From contig CAADHA010000084.1 in NCBI GenBank assembly GCA_900696685.1, positions 26,405 to 90,404 of the forward strand: a stretch of 64,000 nt of DNA, read 5' to 3'. The DNA is from an uncultured Planctomycetota bacterium. Lineage in GTDB: Bacteria > Planctomycetota > Phycisphaerae > Phycisphaerales > UBA5793. The position numbers and the translations under genes are program-made. Shown here in pieces: positions 25,003-33,061 of the stretch (within the stretch, counting starts at the first letter, position 1; each line of letters begins with the position of its first letter). The notes beneath the pieces were generated by a model. That model made no database searches. It saw only the letters and a program-made list of their open reading frames with translations, and had not been told where the DNA came from.

Positions 25003-25776
25003 ATGCTGATTGATTCACATTGCCATCTGACATCCGGCGAACTGATCCCGCGGATCGACGACGTACTGGCCCGGGCACACTCGGCCGGTGTGACCGAGTT
25101 CGTCACGATCGCTACCGATCTGGAGGATGCCCGCCGCGCGCTGGAGCTGGCTGCGCGCTGCGAGGGTATTCATGTTGTCTGCGGCATTCATCCGCACGAG
25201 TCCGGCAAGGCGTGCGATGGCTGGGACGCCGCGCTGGACGAGTTGGTGCGACGGGAGGACGTTTATGCCGTGGGCGAAATGGGGCTGGACTATCACTACG
25301 ACTTCTCGGATCACGCGACACAACAGCGGGTCTTTCGGCGGCAGGTCGAGCTGGCGGCAGAAGTCGGGAAGCCGATCGTCATCCATTGCCGCGAGGCCCA
25401 TGAACAGGTGCTCAAATTGCTGGCGGATTGTCCCCGACCACCGAATGTGGTATTCCATTGCTTTACGGGGAGTGAAGCGGAAGCCCGTCAGATTCTGGAC
25501 CGGGGGTACTGGATATCGCTGACCGGCGTGGTGACCTTCAAGCGCGCCGACGAACTCCGCGAGGTGGCCCGACAAGTCACGGAGGATCGGCTGATGCTCG
25601 AGACGGATTCGCCCTACCTTTCTCCGGAGCCGGTGCGGAATGTGCGGCCGAACGAGCCCTCGCATCTGGTGCACACGGCAGCGTGCGTGGCTCGGGCGCG
25701 CGGCATATCGCTTGCCGAGCTGTCGGCACGCACGACGGAAAACACACGGCGGTTCTTTAATCTTCCTCGGCGGTAG
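25003..25776 (+). CDS. tatD: TatD-family metal-dependent DNase
   Basis: A 257-residue TIM-barrel metal hydrolase. The metal ligands are H6 and H8 (DSHCHL), the Glu in AVGEMGLDYHY, the His in VIHCREAH, the His in VFHCFTG and the Asp in LETDSPYLSPEP. The family acts as 3'-5' DNases or D-aminoacyl deacylase-like enzymes. Its stop is only 3 bp from the ROK kinase start, so the two are probably co-transcribed. Confidence 0.95.
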   Translation: MLIDSHCHLTSGELIPRIDDVLARAHSAGVTEFVTIATDLEDARRALELAARCEGIHVVCGIHPHESGKACDGWDAALDELVRREDVYAVGEMGLDYHYDFSDHATQQRVFRRQVELAAEVGKPIVIHCREAHEQVLKLLADCPRPPNVVFHCFTGSEAEARQILDRGYWISLTGVVTFKRADELREVARQVTEDRLMLETDSPYLSPEPVRNVRPNEPSHLVHTAACVARARGISLAELSARTTENTRRFFNLPRR

Positions 25777-25779
25777 TTC

Positions 25780-26751
25780 ATGAGTGACCAGACTCAGAAG
25801 GTGGCGATCGGTCTGGACATCGGCGGTACCGCGCTGAAAGCCGGTCTGGTGACGTCGGACGGAGTCGTGATCACGACGTCATCTCTTGAGACGCAGGCCA
25901 CCGCCGGTGTCGAACACGTTCTGCAACGGATCATCGGGCTGATACAGGAATTGGCAGCGCAGGCACAGGGTGACGGCCGATCGGTCGAGGCCGTTGGCGT
26001 CGGCGTACCGGGCACGCTGAGCCGTTCCTGCGGCATGGTCATCGCGCCGCCGAACCTGCCGGGCTGGAGAAACGTGCCAATCGTCAAGCGTTTGTCGGAA
26101 GCGACGGGTTTTCGCATCACGCTGGACAACGACGCCAACAACGCAGCGCTCGGGGAGTTTCGCTGCGGAGCCGGCCGCGGCGTCAAGAATCTGGTGATGC
26201 TGACACTGGGCACGGGCATCGGCGGCGGCATGATCTTCAACGGCCGCTTGTGGCGCGGAGCTTATGAAAACGCGGGCGAGATCGGTCACACGATCATCTA
26301 CGTCGGCGGGCGCACGTGTGGATGCGGACAACAGGGTTGCCTGGAGGCCTACGCGTCGGCCACGGCAACGGTGGCTCGTGCGGCGGAGCGTATCGAGTCC
26401 GGCGAGGCATCCACGCTGCGAGAGTTGCTGGAACGCGGCGACGCGCTGACGACCAAGCGGATCGTGGAACACGCCGCTGCGGGTGACATCCTGGCACAGG
26501 AAGTCTGGGAAGAAACCTGTCGATATCTTGCGGTCGGGTGCATCAACATACAGCACATCGTCAATGCGGAGCGGATCGTGCTGGCCGGTGGGATGAGTGC
26601 CGCCGGCGAGGCGCTGCGCCGCCCCGTGGTGGAGGCGATCGAGCGGTTGGGTTCCCGAATGCTCGGCGACCCGCCGGAGATTCGCATCGCGGAACTGGGC
26701 AACGATGCCGGTTTCATCGGTTCGGGCCTGAGCGTGTTCGAGCCGGTTTGA
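25780..26751 (+). CDS. ROK-family sugar kinase (glucokinase-like)
   Basis: A 323-residue kinase. GLDIGGTALKAGLV is the N-terminal phosphate loop. GVGVPGTLS, LDNDANNAALGE (catalytic Asp region), MLTLGTGIGGGMI and the zinc-binding CGCGQQGCLEAYAS identify ROK. VLAGGMSAAGE is the adenosine motif. No HTH precedes the kinase domain, so it is an enzyme rather than a NagC-type repressor. Glucose is the likely substrate but other hexoses are possible. Confidence 0.93.
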   Translation: MSDQTQKVAIGLDIGGTALKAGLVTSDGVVITTSSLETQATAGVEHVLQRIIGLIQELAAQAQGDGRSVEAVGVGVPGTLSRSCGMVIAPPNLPGWRNVPIVKRLSEATGFRITLDNDANNAALGEFRCGAGRGVKNLVMLTLGTGIGGGMIFNGRLWRGAYENAGEIGHTIIYVGGRTCGCGQQGCLEAYASATATVARAAERIESGEASTLRELLERGDALTTKRIVEHAAAGDILAQEVWEETCRYLAVGCINIQHIVNAERIVLAGGMSAAGEALRRPVVEAIERLGSRMLGDPPEIRIAELGNDAGFIGSGLSVFEPV

Positions 26752-26867
26752 TTGGAGTATGATCGTGGCGGGAGCACGGCCTCGGCAGAAGTGCCGCAGT
26801 CGTTATCCTGCGACCTGCTGGCGGCGTGAAGACCCGTCGTTACCCGCAAAAACCGGGAGGCCAGATC

Positions 26868-27323
26868 GTGACTGATACCGCACCGCTTCCGCCGAGCAAA
26901 GTCCTGGTGGTGGACGATAACCTGCAAAACCTGGAACTTCTCGAAGCGTATCTGGAGGAGTTACCGGGAGTCACGACGTTGCGCGCGACCAACGGCATGC
27001 AGGCCCTGGAGCGGGTGGCCGTCGACAAGCCGGACCTGATTCTTCTGGACATCATGATGCCGAAGATGAGCGGCTTTGAAGTATGCAAGAAGATCAAATC
27101 CGACCCGGCGACGAAAGACATCCCGATCATCATGGTCACGGCGCTGCACGAAGTCGGGGATGTGGAGCGCGGCGTCGAAGTCGGTACGAATGACTTTCTG
27201 ACAAAGCCCGTGAACCGGATGGATCTGCTGTCGCGTGTGCGGAGCTTGTTGCGCGTACGACATGCGGGGGCGTCGCCGGACGCACTGGATGACCCCGCCA
27301 TGCCCGGCGGCGCGCTTTCCTGA
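26868..27323 (+). CDS. Single-domain response regulator (CheY/PleD-like receiver)
   Basis: A 151-residue receiver. The GTG at 26,868 is chosen for its GGGAGG site; an upstream ATG at 26,826 lacks one. VLVVDD gives the acidic pair (D16, D17), LILLDIMMPKMSG the phospho-Asp D61, T91 and K113 (FLTKPVNRMDLLSRVRSLLR) the signalling residues. There is no output domain, only a Pro/Gly-rich tail. Its partner histidine kinase is not in the window. Confidence 0.93.
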   Translation: MTDTAPLPPSKVLVVDDNLQNLELLEAYLEELPGVTTLRATNGMQALERVAVDKPDLILLDIMMPKMSGFEVCKKIKSDPATKDIPIIMVTALHEVGDVERGVEVGTNDFLTKPVNRMDLLSRVRSLLRVRHAGASPDALDDPAMPGGALS

Positions 27324-27346
27324 TTGATTCGTCTTGTCCGTAGCGG

Positions 27347-30004
27347 ATGGGTCAGGCCATGAGTCGAAAGCCGGGCCGGAAAAGGGCGGTCGGTGAGGCC
27401 TATCGCCTGTCGGATACGCATGCACGCCTTGTCAGCGTGCTGGACAGCGGGCTGACGATCCTGGTGCAGCGCAGTGAGCTGATTCCGATCGTCGCGGTTC
27501 GGCTGTATGTCCGCGCCGGCAGCGCGCTGGAGGGGCGCTGGGCGGGCAGCGGCATTACGCACCTGCTGGAACACGTCGTCACCGGCGGCGATACCCGGGC
27601 CCGTGGCGCCGAGGAGATCATGGCCTTCGGCGACTCGATCGGCGGGTTAAACAACGCCTACACATCGGTCGATCACATGTGTTACCACGCGACGGTCGAA
27701 GCCGGCCGACTGAGGGCGGCGCTGGACCTGATCGCGGACTGGGTGGTGCGACCGGCGCTGTCGGAATCAGTCTTTGATCGCGAGCTGGGGGTCGTGCAGC
27801 GCGAATGGGAGAGCGACCGGGACGATCCGGAGACACAGCTCGACGAGATGCTCTGCGACATCATCTACCGGCAGCATCCGATGAGTCATCCGGTGATCGG
27901 TCGTGCCGATGCGCTGGCGCGACTCACCTATCCGGACCTGCTCGAATATCATCGCGTGACGCATACGCCCTCGAACTGCGTGCTGGTGTTGGCCGGTCAT
28001 CTGGACCCGGACGCCGCGTTGCGTGAGGCGCTCCGGGCCTTTGAGGGTTTCGAAGGGCCGACGGCGCCGCCTGCCGCACTGCTGGATCCTTCGCCGATCC
28101 GTTCTCCGCTACGTGCCGTTCGGATCATGGGAGTGGAGTCCGCATCGCTGGCCCTTGCATGGCCGACGCTCCGCGAAGGTTCCGCCGATGACGCGCCGCT
28201 CGATCTGCTCAACTCCGTCATGACCGAAGGCGACGTCGCCCGGCTGGTGAAACGGCTGCGCTGGGATCGCGGGATGGTCTACGATCTTTCCGGTGCGCAC
28301 GAGAGCTTCTGGCACAGCCCCGGCATCTGGCGCGTGTCCGCACAGCTCGATTCACGGCGCATCGATGAGGTCGAACGGGCGATCGTCGAGTCTCTGACCG
28401 CGACGGAGAAGCTGGCGATCACGGAGGGGGAACTCGAACGTGCTCGCCGGCAGAATGTCGTCGGGATTCTTTCGGCGCGACAGACGGCGGACGGTCTGGC
28501 ATCGCAACTGGGTCTGGACTTTCTGGCATTCGGCACGGCGGACTACAGTGACCATTACCTTCGGGCGATCGAGGCCGTCACCGCGACAGACTTGCAGCGC
28601 GTGGCATCGCATTACTTATCGCCGGAAGGTTATGCCATCGCGACGGTCCTGCCGCGTCGCAGACCGAGACATCGGCCGGGACCTGCCGCGCAACCGGCAG
28701 AAGCGGCGACCGGCCGATTCGAACTGGAGAACGGGCTGCGCTGTGTCTGGCGGCAGATGACAGGCAGCGGTTTCGCGGCCGTGGGGGCATCTTTCTGCGG
28801 CGGGCTCAGCGCAGAAGATGAGTCAACGAATGGCATTTACCATCTTCTCTCGGAAGTGATTCCGCGCGGCACCGTCCATCGCTCCGCGGATGAACTGATC
28901 AGCGCCTTTGAGCAGCGCGGAAGCTCCCTTCGATGCGGCAGCGGGCTGGACTCCATCGGGCTGGAGTTCGTCGCGCTCGCTGATGACCTGGAGCCACTGC
29001 TGGAATTGATGGCCGAAGCGGCGGCAGAGCCCGCCCTGTCTTCAGAGCAGATCGAGCATGTCCGACCGGCGATTCTTGATGCTGTCAGTCGTATCGATGA
29101 TGCGTGGGATTCTCAACTGAACCGGCTGGCGCGAAGGTGCTTTTTCTCGAAGAGTCCGTATCGGCTGCAATCGCTCGGGACGGCAGAGAATCTCCAGCGA
29201 TTTACGTCGGACGACCTGCGACGGGTGCATCGGTCTACGTTTCACGGTGGTGGCGTGATTTCGGTTGCGGGGGAGTTTGATTCCGGCAAGTTGCAGGAAC
29301 TGGTCGCGAAACACTTTGGACGTCTCCCGAAAAATGGGTCGGATCGCAATTCCGTGGGCGCAAGCAATCGTGTCGCGGAGCCGGTTCCAAGTGAGGATCG
29401 ACTTTTTGTTCGACATACGCCGGAAGAGCGGCACGTCGCGGCGATGTTCGTCGGCTTTCCGGGTTGCAGCGTTCTGGATCGAGATCATCGCGCGCCGCTG
29501 GCGCTGCTTGGCACGGCGCTTTCGGGTTATGCGCTTTCTGGCGGCCGCCTTTTTGCGGCGCTGCGAGGCGGTGATCGCGACCTGGCGTATGAAGTTTCCG
29601 GCGCGCATCTGTCCGGTCGACTGCCTGGGTACTTCGCCGTGGTGCTGGCCTGTGAACCGGATCGGATTACCGAGGTGTATGGCGTGGTGCGCCACGAGAT
29701 CGGCCAGCTGGTCGCCGGATGCATGGGCGAGGAGGAGCTGGACCGTGCGCGGACGATGATCCTGACGGCCGAGCTGGAACAGTTGCAGGCGCCGCTCGAC
29801 TATGTCCGACGTGATGGATTTGATGAATTGTGCGGCCCGGGCGTGGGTGATGGGACGGCTTTTCTGGAGGAAGTCTGTCGTACACCTCGCGACGTGGTTT
29901 GCGAGGCGGCGCATCGCTTTTTAACGCACGCCACCGTCGTGGTGGTCACGCCCCGGCCCGATGCCGTTCAGATCGGACTCACGCCGGTTACCATCGACTT
30001 CTGA
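27347..30004 (+). CDS. M16-family zinc peptidase, two-repeat form
   Basis: An 885-residue insulinase-family (pitrilysin-like) protein. The first half contains the inverted zinc motif HLLEH at residues 72-76 and the distal Glu region ELGVVQREWESD. The second half repeats the fold without the motif (RFELENGLRCVWRQMTGSGF, then AVGASFCGG), as in two-domain M16 proteins where the inactive half shapes the chamber. I see no signal peptide, so a cytoplasmic location is likely unless the start is wrong. An ATG four codons later at 27,359 is an alternative start. Confidence 0.92.
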   Translation: MGQAMSRKPGRKRAVGEAYRLSDTHARLVSVLDSGLTILVQRSELIPIVAVRLYVRAGSALEGRWAGSGITHLLEHVVTGGDTRARGAEEIMAFGDSIGGLNNAYTSVDHMCYHATVEAGRLRAALDLIADWVVRPALSESVFDRELGVVQREWESDRDDPETQLDEMLCDIIYRQHPMSHPVIGRADALARLTYPDLLEYHRVTHTPSNCVLVLAGHLDPDAALREALRAFEGFEGPTAPPAALLDPSPIRSPLRAVRIMGVESASLALAWPTLREGSADDAPLDLLNSVMTEGDVARLVKRLRWDRGMVYDLSGAHESFWHSPGIWRVSAQLDSRRIDEVERAIVESLTATEKLAITEGELERARRQNVVGILSARQTADGLASQLGLDFLAFGTADYSDHYLRAIEAVTATDLQRVASHYLSPEGYAIATVLPRRRPRHRPGPAAQPAEAATGRFELENGLRCVWRQMTGSGFAAVGASFCGGLSAEDESTNGIYHLLSEVIPRGTVHRSADELISAFEQRGSSLRCGSGLDSIGLEFVALADDLEPLLELMAEAAAEPALSSEQIEHVRPAILDAVSRIDDAWDSQLNRLARRCFFSKSPYRLQSLGTAENLQRFTSDDLRRVHRSTFHGGGVISVAGEFDSGKLQELVAKHFGRLPKNGSDRNSVGASNRVAEPVPSEDRLFVRHTPEERHVAAMFVGFPGCSVLDRDHRAPLALLGTALSGYALSGGRLFAALRGGDRDLAYEVSGAHLSGRLPGYFAVVLACEPDRITEVYGVVRHEIGQLVAGCMGEEELDRARTMILTAELEQLQAPLDYVRRDGFDELCGPGVGDGTAFLEEVCRTPRDVVCEAAHRFLTHATVVVVTPRPDAVQIGLTPVTIDF

Positions 30005-30055
30005 ACGCGTCCCCGAACGGCCGATGATTCCACTGGGGCCGGGGGCTGGTGCGGC

Positions 30056-31096
30056 ATGGACCTGTCAATGTTCATGAATCGGACATCTTCCGTCGAGACG
30101 ACTGTCGGACTCGCGTCGAGCGAAGAGACCGTCGCAAGCCGCTCCGATGCATGCGCCTCGTCCAGTCGGCACATCGTGAACGCCCTGACGATCGATCTGG
30201 AAGACTGGCCCATCGCGGTGCTTGGTCCGCAGCACGAAATCTCCGGTCGAGTTGTGGAGAATACGCGGCGGCTGCTTCAACTGTTGAGCTGGCATCATGT
30301 CCGGGCGACGTTCTTCGTGCTGACACGCGTGGCCCTGCGGTTCCCGGAACTGGTCCAGGAGGTTCACGCGGCTGGGCACGAGATTGCATCGCACGGGCAC
30401 GGTCACGAACTGCTGACGACCATCAGCCCGCGTCGGTTTGAGCAGGATGTCCGTACGAGCATCGAGGTCCTGACGCAACTTACCGGTCAGAGGCCGTTGG
30501 GCTATCGCGCGCCGGCGTTTTCGATCGTTCCGTCGACACGCTGGGCGGGTCCGATTCTTGCTGACCTGGGCTTCCGCTACAGTTCGAGCATCTTCCCGAT
30601 CCGACATCCGCGTTATGGGATTCCTGATGCGCCGAATGCGATTCATCGCTGGGCGAATTGCGATCTGATCGAGTGTCCGGTCGCCACGGTTCGAGCGCTA
30701 GGGCGGAACTGGCCCGTGGCGGGCGGCGGTTACTTCCGGCTCCTGCCAGGCATGCTGGCGCGCGGGGCGCTTCGCTGGGTGCATCGACAGGGACGGCCCG
30801 CGGTGGTCTATCTTCATCCTTACGAGCTGGACGTCGGCGGAGTTTCGTTTCATAAGGATGAAGGTCTGTCCGTGTCGCTGCGAAGGCACCTGACACAGGC
30901 GCTCTTCCGCGGGCGCATGGAGCACCGCATCCATCGATTGCTGGAGTGTTTCACGTTTACCACGCTGGAGGATCTGCTGCGCCGCAATCGCATTCAGGCA
31001 GGGGCGGATCGCATGTCGCATCCAGAGCAAGCCAGCGCAGGGCAGCACCGCGGAGCGGCCGGGGCGGTCGTCAGAGCATCTCTTCCCCGCTCTTGA
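30056..31096 (+). CDS. Polysaccharide deacetylase of the PEP-CTERM/exosortase-associated type
   Basis: A 346-residue NodB-fold deacetylase. ALTIDLEDWP carries the catalytic/metal Asp residues (D47, D50), and EIASHGHGHELL (H113-H117) the metal histidines. GYRAPAFSIV and the late YLHPYELDVGG match the subfamily found with exosortase-linked exopolysaccharide loci, including the C-terminal RMEHRIHRLLECFTFTTLED segment. The window's PEP-CTERM proteins fit such a system, although no exosortase is present. Its last 26 bp overlap the 3' end of the convergent ilvE. Confidence 0.88.
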   Translation: MDLSMFMNRTSSVETTVGLASSEETVASRSDACASSSRHIVNALTIDLEDWPIAVLGPQHEISGRVVENTRRLLQLLSWHHVRATFFVLTRVALRFPELVQEVHAAGHEIASHGHGHELLTTISPRRFEQDVRTSIEVLTQLTGQRPLGYRAPAFSIVPSTRWAGPILADLGFRYSSSIFPIRHPRYGIPDAPNAIHRWANCDLIECPVATVRALGRNWPVAGGGYFRLLPGMLARGALRWVHRQGRPAVVYLHPYELDVGGVSFHKDEGLSVSLRRHLTQALFRGRMEHRIHRLLECFTFTTLEDLLRRNRIQAGADRMSHPEQASAGQHRGAAGAVVRASLPRS

Positions 31097-31967
31097 TGTG
31101 AGCACGGAAGTCGGCAATGAGCTGCCGGGTGAAGGGGCCGGGCTTGCCATCGCCGACGGGGCGATTATCGATATCGATAATCGGGCAGACCTCGGCGCCG
31201 GTACCGGTGATGAACATCTCATCAGCGTAGTAAAGGTCGATTCGCGTCAAGGTTGTTTCTTCGGCGGGGATGCCGCGCTTCTGGGCCATCTTGAGCACCA
31301 GGCGGCGTGTAACGCCGTTCAGCAAACCACAGTGCGTCGCCGGGGTGCGGAGACGGCCGCCCTGGACGATAAAAAGATTGTCGCCGGAGCATTCCGCGAC
31401 ATAGCCCTCGTGGTTGAGCATGACGGCTTCGAGACAGCCGGCGTCGATGGCCTCGATCTTAGCGAGGATGTTGTTGAGATAGTTCAAGCTCTTGAGCTGC
31501 GGAGAGAGTGCATTCGGGTGATTCCGAATAGTGGATGCCGTGACAATTTTCATGCCCGTTTCATACATCTCCGGGCCGTACATCTGGATCTTGTCGCAGA
31601 TGATGAAAACGTTTGGCGCCACGCAGCGAAACGGATGAATCCCGAGCGTGCCCGGTCCGCGGGCGGCGACGAGACGGATGTACCCGTCGACGGTGTTGTT
31701 GGCGCGGATGCAGTCGTTCATTGCGTCGACGATCTGGTCCATCGTCCAGGGAATTTCGAGTCGGATGGCCTGGAGGCCGAGCGCGAAACGCTCCATGTGG
31801 GCTCGGCACTCGAAGATGCGGCCGCCATAGACGCGGATGCCTTCGAAGATGCCGTCGCCGTAGAGCAGTCCGTGCGAGAAGACGCTGATTTTGGCTTCGG
31901 CCGTGGGCACGAGCTTGCCATCGAGCCAGATCTTCAGATTGGGGTTCGGCGCATAGTCCTGGGCCAT
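31071..31967 (-). CDS. ilvE: Branched-chain amino acid aminotransferase
   Basis: A 298-residue fold-type IV PLP enzyme for valine, leucine and isoleucine synthesis or breakdown. The PLP lysine is K159 in PQLKSLNYLNN. FSHGLLYGDGIFEGIRVYGG, EGYVAECSGDNLFIV and DEMFITGTGAEVCPI are standard. The start at 31,967 follows GAGGAACGACCC; the frame is open further upstream but that extension is unlike the family. The 3' end overlaps the convergent deacetylase gene. Confidence 0.95.
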   Translation of the reverse strand: MAQDYAPNPNLKIWLDGKLVPTAEAKISVFSHGLLYGDGIFEGIRVYGGRIFECRAHMERFALGLQAIRLEIPWTMDQIVDAMNDCIRANNTVDGYIRLVAARGPGTLGIHPFRCVAPNVFIICDKIQMYGPEMYETGMKIVTASTIRNHPNALSPQLKSLNYLNNILAKIEAIDAGCLEAVMLNHEGYVAECSGDNLFIVQGGRLRTPATHCGLLNGVTRRLVLKMAQKRGIPAEETTLTRIDLYYADEMFITGTGAEVCPIIDIDNRPVGDGKPGPFTRQLIADFRAHIKSGEEML

Positions 31968-32165
31968 GGGTCGTTCCTCAAACTCGGTAGCCACGTGAGC
32001 AACGCTCCGAGCACTGCTTCGCAGATTCTCCGGGGTTCGGGCGATTGTCGTCATGGCGAAGCCCTCCAGTGTAGATGCGTGGAAAATTCCAGGGCACGCG
32101 ATAGCGGGGGCCGGAGCCCCTGCACCGTCACACTATAGGTCAGGCCGCACGTCGAAACAACCGCA

Positions 32166-33008
32166 TCATTTTACACGACCATCCACCAGTTGCACAACCA
32201 CATCGGTTTCCGCTGCCAGATCGCGGTCGTGGGTTACGATGACGATGGTCTGACCTGCCCCATTAAGGTCCTTGAGGAGATCGAAAATCTCCCGGCCGGT
32301 TCTGGCATCGAGGTTGCCGGTCGGTTCATCGGCGAACAGCACGCGCGGTTCATTCATCAGTGCGCGGGCAATGGCCACTCGCTGGCGCTCGCCGCCGGAC
32401 AGTTCGTTGGGTCGATGGTCCAGGCGGTCCTGCAGGCCGACGCGCTGGAGAAGTGCCCTCGCGCGGTGCTCAATCTTCGCGCGCTGCGCTAGCCAGCCGG
32501 CCATGGAATGACCGACCATCGCGGGCAGGAGGACATTCTCCAGAACATCGAACTCCGGCAGCAGGTGGTAGAACTGGAAGACGAAGCCGAAGGCCTCGTT
32601 GAGCAACTGGTTGCGCCGCGGTTCGAGTGTCTGCGTATTTCCGATGGATGGACTACGCGGGCCGGGTCGGCGAGCGACGTCCTGCGCGGACCTGCCGGAC
32701 AGGTCGGGCGATTTTTCCTGCCATCGGCGGCTGAAGGGTTCGCCGGCGTCGCAGTTTCGGCCGCGCGGGATTTTTCGAATCGCCTCGGGCTCAAAAAGCG
32801 GCTGATTTTCGAAATGGACCTGTCCGCGCTGAGGGACATCAAGGCCGGAGAGCACGTGCAGGAGCGTGCTCTTTCCACTGCCGCTGTTTCCGATGATAGA
32901 GACGAACTGCCCGCGCGGAATGGTCAGATCAATGCCGCGCAGGACGTGCAGTTCCGTCCTGCCGAGAGAGTAGCTCTTGTGGATGTTTTCGCAACGAAGA
33001 ATGCTCAT
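32166..33008 (-). CDS. lolD: Lipoprotein-release ABC transporter ATPase (LolD-like) with an insertion
   Basis: A 280-residue ATPase of the LolD/MacB family, which powers extraction of lipoproteins from the inner membrane. Walker [10 protein letters not shown] (residues 40-48), the Q-loop [13 protein letters not shown], signature LSGGERQR, Walker [13 protein letters not shown] and the switch His (VTHDRD) are intact. LolD proteins are about 225-235 residues. This one carries about 50 extra residues (roughly 81-129) between Walker A and the Q-loop. It lies immediately downstream of its presumed permease and of lysS. Confidence 0.92.
   Translation of the reverse strand: MSILRCENIHKSYSLGRTELHVLRGIDLTIPRGQFVSIIGNSGSGKSTLLHVLSGLDVPQRGQVHFENQPLFEPEAIRKIPRGRNCDAGEPFSRRWQEKSPDLSGRSAQDVARRPGPRSPSIGNTQTLEPRRNQLLNEAFGFVFQFYHLLPEFDVLENVLLPAMVGHSMAGWLAQRAKIEHRARALLQRVGLQDRLDHRPNELSGGERQRVAIARALMNEPRVLFADEPTGNLDARTGREIFDLLKDLNGAGQTIVIVTHDRDLAAETDVVVQLVDGRVK
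32622..32768 (-). other. In-frame insertion within lolD, palindrome-containing
   Basis: About 147 bp with no counterpart in LolD proteins encode an Arg/Pro/Ser-rich segment ([17 protein letters not shown] onward). It contains the inverted repeat GACCTG-CCGGA-CAGGTC at 32,689-32,705. It keeps the frame and leaves all ATPase motifs intact. A dispersed palindromic repeat that inserted into the gene is a reasonable explanation, but no second copy is seen in this window. Confidence 0.55.
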
Positions 33009-33061
33009 CTCAGCACGCGCGAATGATCGGCTGTAAGTTGCAATCGGGCTTTGAATATCGA

